Part shown: positions 61,529 to 64,000 of the stretch, piece by piece | Layout: the number at the start of each line of letters is the position of its first letter | Position numbering within the stretch: position 1 is the first letter of the stretch | Assembly (NCBI GenBank): GCA_021397835.1 | Contig: JAJFZO010000471.1 | Coordinates: 1-64,000 of the forward strand | Source of the DNA: Moringa oleifera | Taxonomy: Eukaryota > Streptophyta > Magnoliopsida > Brassicales > Moringaceae | Direction: 5' to 3' | DNA: 64,000 bases | Made by a program: the position numbers and the translations under genes | Notes under the pieces: generated by a model | Told to the model about the DNA's origin: nothing | Database searches by the model: none | What the model saw: only the letters and a program-made list of their open reading frames with translations

Positions 61529-63146
61529 GGTAGCAGGGGTGTCACGCCTTGCCATGGTTGGCTGTGTGGCTCCCTCATTGCTAACGGCCGACGATCGTGT
61601 CGTTGATCGTGCTGTGGAACGAGTCCGCCAAGGCATGCTAGGCGTCGGGATCCAGCCCTGCATCCACCGCCTCGAGGGCCTGCGATGAAGCACTCCGCAT
61701 GCTCAAAACCCCCCAGTGATTTGGCCCTCGAGTAGCATGCATCATCGTTAGCTTCGCCGCCTACACCGTTGAGTTTGTCCAGCCACATCCGAGCTCATTA
61801 TCCCATAATTCTTCTCATTTTGCTGCCCACGTTTTTCCCACCGATGAGACCTTGGCAGCGGGGGTGTCACTCCTTGCCCAGGCTGGCCATGTGCCTCCCT
61901 CATAGCTAACGGCCGATGATCGTGTCGTCGATCGTGTTGCGTAACGTGTACGCCAAGGCAAGCTTGGGCGTAGCGATCCAGCCCCATATCCTCAACCTCG
62001 AGGGCCTGCGACGAAGCACTCCGCATTCTAAAAATCCCCCCAGCGATTTGGCCATCACATAGCATGCATCATCATTAGCTTCGCAACCCACACCATCAAG
62101 TTTGTCTAGCCACATTGCAGCTCATTATCCTACGATTTTTCTCATTTCGTTGCCCACGTTTTTCCCACCGATGAGGCCTTGGCAGCAGGGGTGTCACGCC
62201 TTGCCATGGCTGGCCGTGTGGCTCCGTCATTGCTAACGACCGACGATCGTGTTGTCGATCGCGCTGCACAACGAGTCCGCCTAGGCAAGATTGGGCGTCA
62301 GGATCCAGCCCCGCATCCGCCACCTCGACGGCCTGCGACTAAGCATTCCGCTTGCTGAAAATCACCCCAGCGATTTGGCCCTCGCGTAGCATGCATCATC
62401 ATTAGCTTCGCGGCCCAGACCGTCGAGTTTGTTTAGGCACCTCCCAGCTCATTATCCCACGATTTTTCTCATTTCGTTGCCCACGTTTTTCCCACCGATC
62501 AGGCCTTGGCAGCAGGGGTGTCACTCCTTGCCCAGACTGGTCGTGTGGCTCACTCATTGCTGACGGTCGACGATCGTGTGGTCGATCGCGGTGCACAGCC
62601 AGTCCGAATAGGCAAGCCTAGGCATCGGGATGCAGCCCTGCATCCGCAGCCTTGAGGGCCTGCGATGAAGCACTCCGCATGCTCAAAATCACCCCAGCGA
62701 TTTGGCCCTCGCGTACCATGCATCATCATTAGCTTCACGGCCCACACCGTCGAGTTTGTCTAGCCACATCCTAGCTCATTATCCCACGATTTTTCTCATT
62801 TCGTTGCCCACGTTTTTCCCACCGATGAGGCCTTGGCAGCAAGGGTGTCACGCCTTGCCATGGCTGGCCTTGTGGCTCCCTCATTGCTAACGGCCGATGA
62901 TCGTGTCGTCGATCGCGTTGCGCAACGAGTCCGCTTAGGTAGGATTGCGTGTCGGGATCCAGCCCCGCATCCGCCACCTCGACGGCCTGCGACTAAGCAC
63001 TCCGCATGCTAAAAATCACCCCAGCGATTTGGCCCTCGTGTAGCATGCATCATCATTAGCTTCGCCGCCCATACCGTCGAGCTTATGTAGCCACATCCCT
63101 GCTTATTATCCCATGATTTTTCTCATTTCGTTGCCCACGTTTTTCC

Positions 63147-63148
63147 CT
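63147..63148. other. 13-bp deletion, instance 3
   Basis: gtttttccc is followed by tgccagcagg in monomer 63091-63404 (314 bp). The rest of this monomer is of a different type from instances 1 and 2, so it is either an independent event or a transferred segment. Confidence 0.8.
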
Positions 63149-63720
63149 GCCAGCAGGGGTGTCACGCCTTGCCTAAGTTGGCCATATGGCTCTCTCATTG
63201 CTAACGGCCGACGATCGTGTCGTCGATCACACTGCGCATTGAGTCCACCAAGGCAAGCTTGGGCGTCAGGATGCAGCCCCGCATCTGTTGCCTCGAAGGC
63301 CTGCGACGAAGCACTCCGCATGCTCAAAATTCCCCTAGCGATTTGGCCCTCGCGTAGCATGCATCATCGTTAGCTTCGCCACCAACACAGTCGAGTTTGT
63401 CTAGCCACTTTCCAGCTTTTTATCCCACGATTTTTCTCATTTCGTTGCCCACGTTTTTCCCACCGATGAGGCCTTGGCAGCAGGTGTGTCACGCCTTGCC
63501 CCAGCTGGCCATATTGCTCGCTTATTGTTAACGGCCGATGATCGTGTCGTCGATCTTGCTGTGCAACGAGTTCTCCAAGGCAAGGCTGGGCGTCAGGATC
63601 TAGCCCCGCGTCCACCCTGCGACGAAGCACTCCGCATGCTCAAAATCCCCCCAGCGATTTGGCCCTCGTGTAGCATGCATCATCATTAGCTTCGCCACCC
63701 ACACCGTCGAGCTTGTGTAG

Positions 63721-64000
63721 CCACATCCCAGATCATTATCCCACGATTTTTCTCATTTCGTTGCCCACGTTTTTCCCACTGATGAGGCCTTCGCAGCAGG
63801 GGTGTCACGCCTTGCCATGGCTGGCCGTGTGGCTCCCTCATTGCTAACGGCCGACGATCGTGTCGTCGTTCGCGCTGCGCAACGAGTCCGCCAAGATAAG
63901 CCTGGGCGTCAGGATCCAGCCCCGCATCCGCCACCTCGACGGCCTGCGACGAAGCACTACGCATGCTAAAAATCACCCCAGCGATTTGGCCCTTGCATAG
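63721..64000. repeat. Partial monomer at right edge
   Basis: This is the first 280 bp of a monomer, ending just after the gatttggccc word. It has ctcgacggcctg in place of the usual ctcgagggcctg, a variant shared with monomers near 56.9, 61.0, 62.3 and 62.9 kb. The array continues past the window, so its right boundary is not seen. Confidence 0.95.

Larger units (their letters stand above)
61144..63720. repeat. Mosaic diverged monomers up to the right edge
   Basis: Eight units: 61144, 61471, 61783, 62110, 62437, 62764, 63091 and 63405. 61471-62109 matches 57233-57887 in type order (atcctcaacctcg with tagcgatccagc). 61144 and 62437 share ttaggcac and gtggtcgatcgcgg. 61783 has the rare gcgtaacgtgtacgcc also seen at 20188. 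63405 has lost 11 bp around 63615, where ctcgagggc would be, so its XhoI word is gone. Confidence 0.7.
1..64000. repeat. Uninterrupted tandem satellite array, 326/327-bp monomer
   Basis: The same unit recurs from end to end in one orientation. I marked its start by the word ccacatcc, or a one-base variant, at 124, 450, 776, 1102 and onward to 63721: 195 starts. Spacing is almost always 326 or 327 bp. Exceptions are a few 312-316 bp units, one 236-bp unit, some 329-336 bp units, and three places where a 143-bp partial unit has been added. Conserved words in nearly every unit are the T-rich 5' part, gaggccttgg, a dyad near the middle, ggatcc, ctcgag, gcatgc and caccgtcgag. No sequence unrelated to the monomer is seen. 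Arrays like this are typical of eukaryotic centromeric, pericentromeric or subtelomeric heterochromatin; which of these applies is not shown by the sequence. Open frames exist on both strands because the unit is G+C-rich with few stops, but I do not regard any as a gene. Confidence 0.98.

Noticed and set aside
1..64000. CRISPR array
   Set aside because: The repeating unit is the whole 326-bp monomer; there are no short repeats with unique spacers.
1..64000. Ribosomal intergenic spacer subrepeats, which can be of about 325 bp in some plants
   Set aside because: No rRNA gene occurs in 64 kb; a spacer would be interrupted by rRNA genes at shorter intervals.
1..64000. Identity with a known BamHI satellite family of similar size, such as the Beta pBV family
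   Set aside because: Only monomer length and a ggatcc site are shared as far as I can recall. The G+C-rich composition here does not fit my recollection of that family, and I could not compare sequences.
1..64000. Internal repeats of a large transposon or retrotransposon
   Set aside because: No terminal repeats, polyprotein, primer binding site or polypurine tract was seen, and 64 kb of pure monomer is too long for element-internal repeats.

Overview
The whole 64,000-base window is a single tandem satellite array. One monomer of 326 or 327 bp is repeated head to tail, always in the same orientation, from the first base to the last. Anchoring on the shared word ccacatcc, I placed 195 monomer starts between 124 and 63721, with a partial monomer at each end. 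I found no gene, RNA gene, transposon, CRISPR array or other unique sequence, and no inverted segment. An array of this size points to eukaryotic heterochromatin (pericentromere, centromere, knob or subtelomere). One monomer counted by hand is close to 60% G+C. Much of the variation between monomers looks like C-to-T or G-to-A change at CpG, which suggests a genome with cytosine methylation, such as a plant. I cannot name the species.

Each monomer starts with an AT-richer stretch of about 70 bp holding two T5 tracts about 23 bp apart. A G+C-rich core follows, with a StuI-type word (aggcct), a short dyad-symmetric element (cgacga...tcgtcg), a BamHI word (ggatcc) and an XhoI word (ctcgag). A 3' part carries a SphI word (gcatgc) and the cacaccgtcgag linker. 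The one-base length difference is usually GGG versus GGGG before tgtcac. At least four monomer subfamilies can be told apart in the middle and 3' parts, and many monomers are mosaics of them.

Layout: (1) 1-18 kb is nested multimer duplication: a 2-monomer block present three times, a 3-monomer block three times, a 5-monomer block (1,631 bp) three times, and a duplication of about 4.8 kb (1940-6730 and 12709-17825) whose second copy has gained a monomer and a conversion patch. (2) 18-21 kb holds less regular monomers and a 980-bp duplication. (3) 21-37.45 kb is a long higher-order repeat of 25 monomers (about 8.14 kb), one full copy and about three quarters of another, preceded by a 6-monomer partial copy. 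(4) 34-41 kb is a nested 11-monomer repeat (3,574 bp) that re-amplified part of the 25-mer. (5) 41-44.6 kb carries three 143-bp truncated monomers sharing one junction. (6) 44.6-55.4 kb holds further duplications with offsets of 4571, 3918, 654 and 6868 bp. (7) 55.4-64 kb holds more diverged monomers with several internal deletions and a 4,160-bp period.

The sequence shows recurrent unequal crossover, conversion-like patching and microhomology deletion, with variants then carried along by block amplification. Four short zones with many one-base indels (near 23.6, 31.1-31.8, 39.2 and 50.9-51.1 kb) look like weak assembly or unpolished consensus. All coordinates and comparisons were made by eye, so block edges are good to roughly ten to fifty bases.
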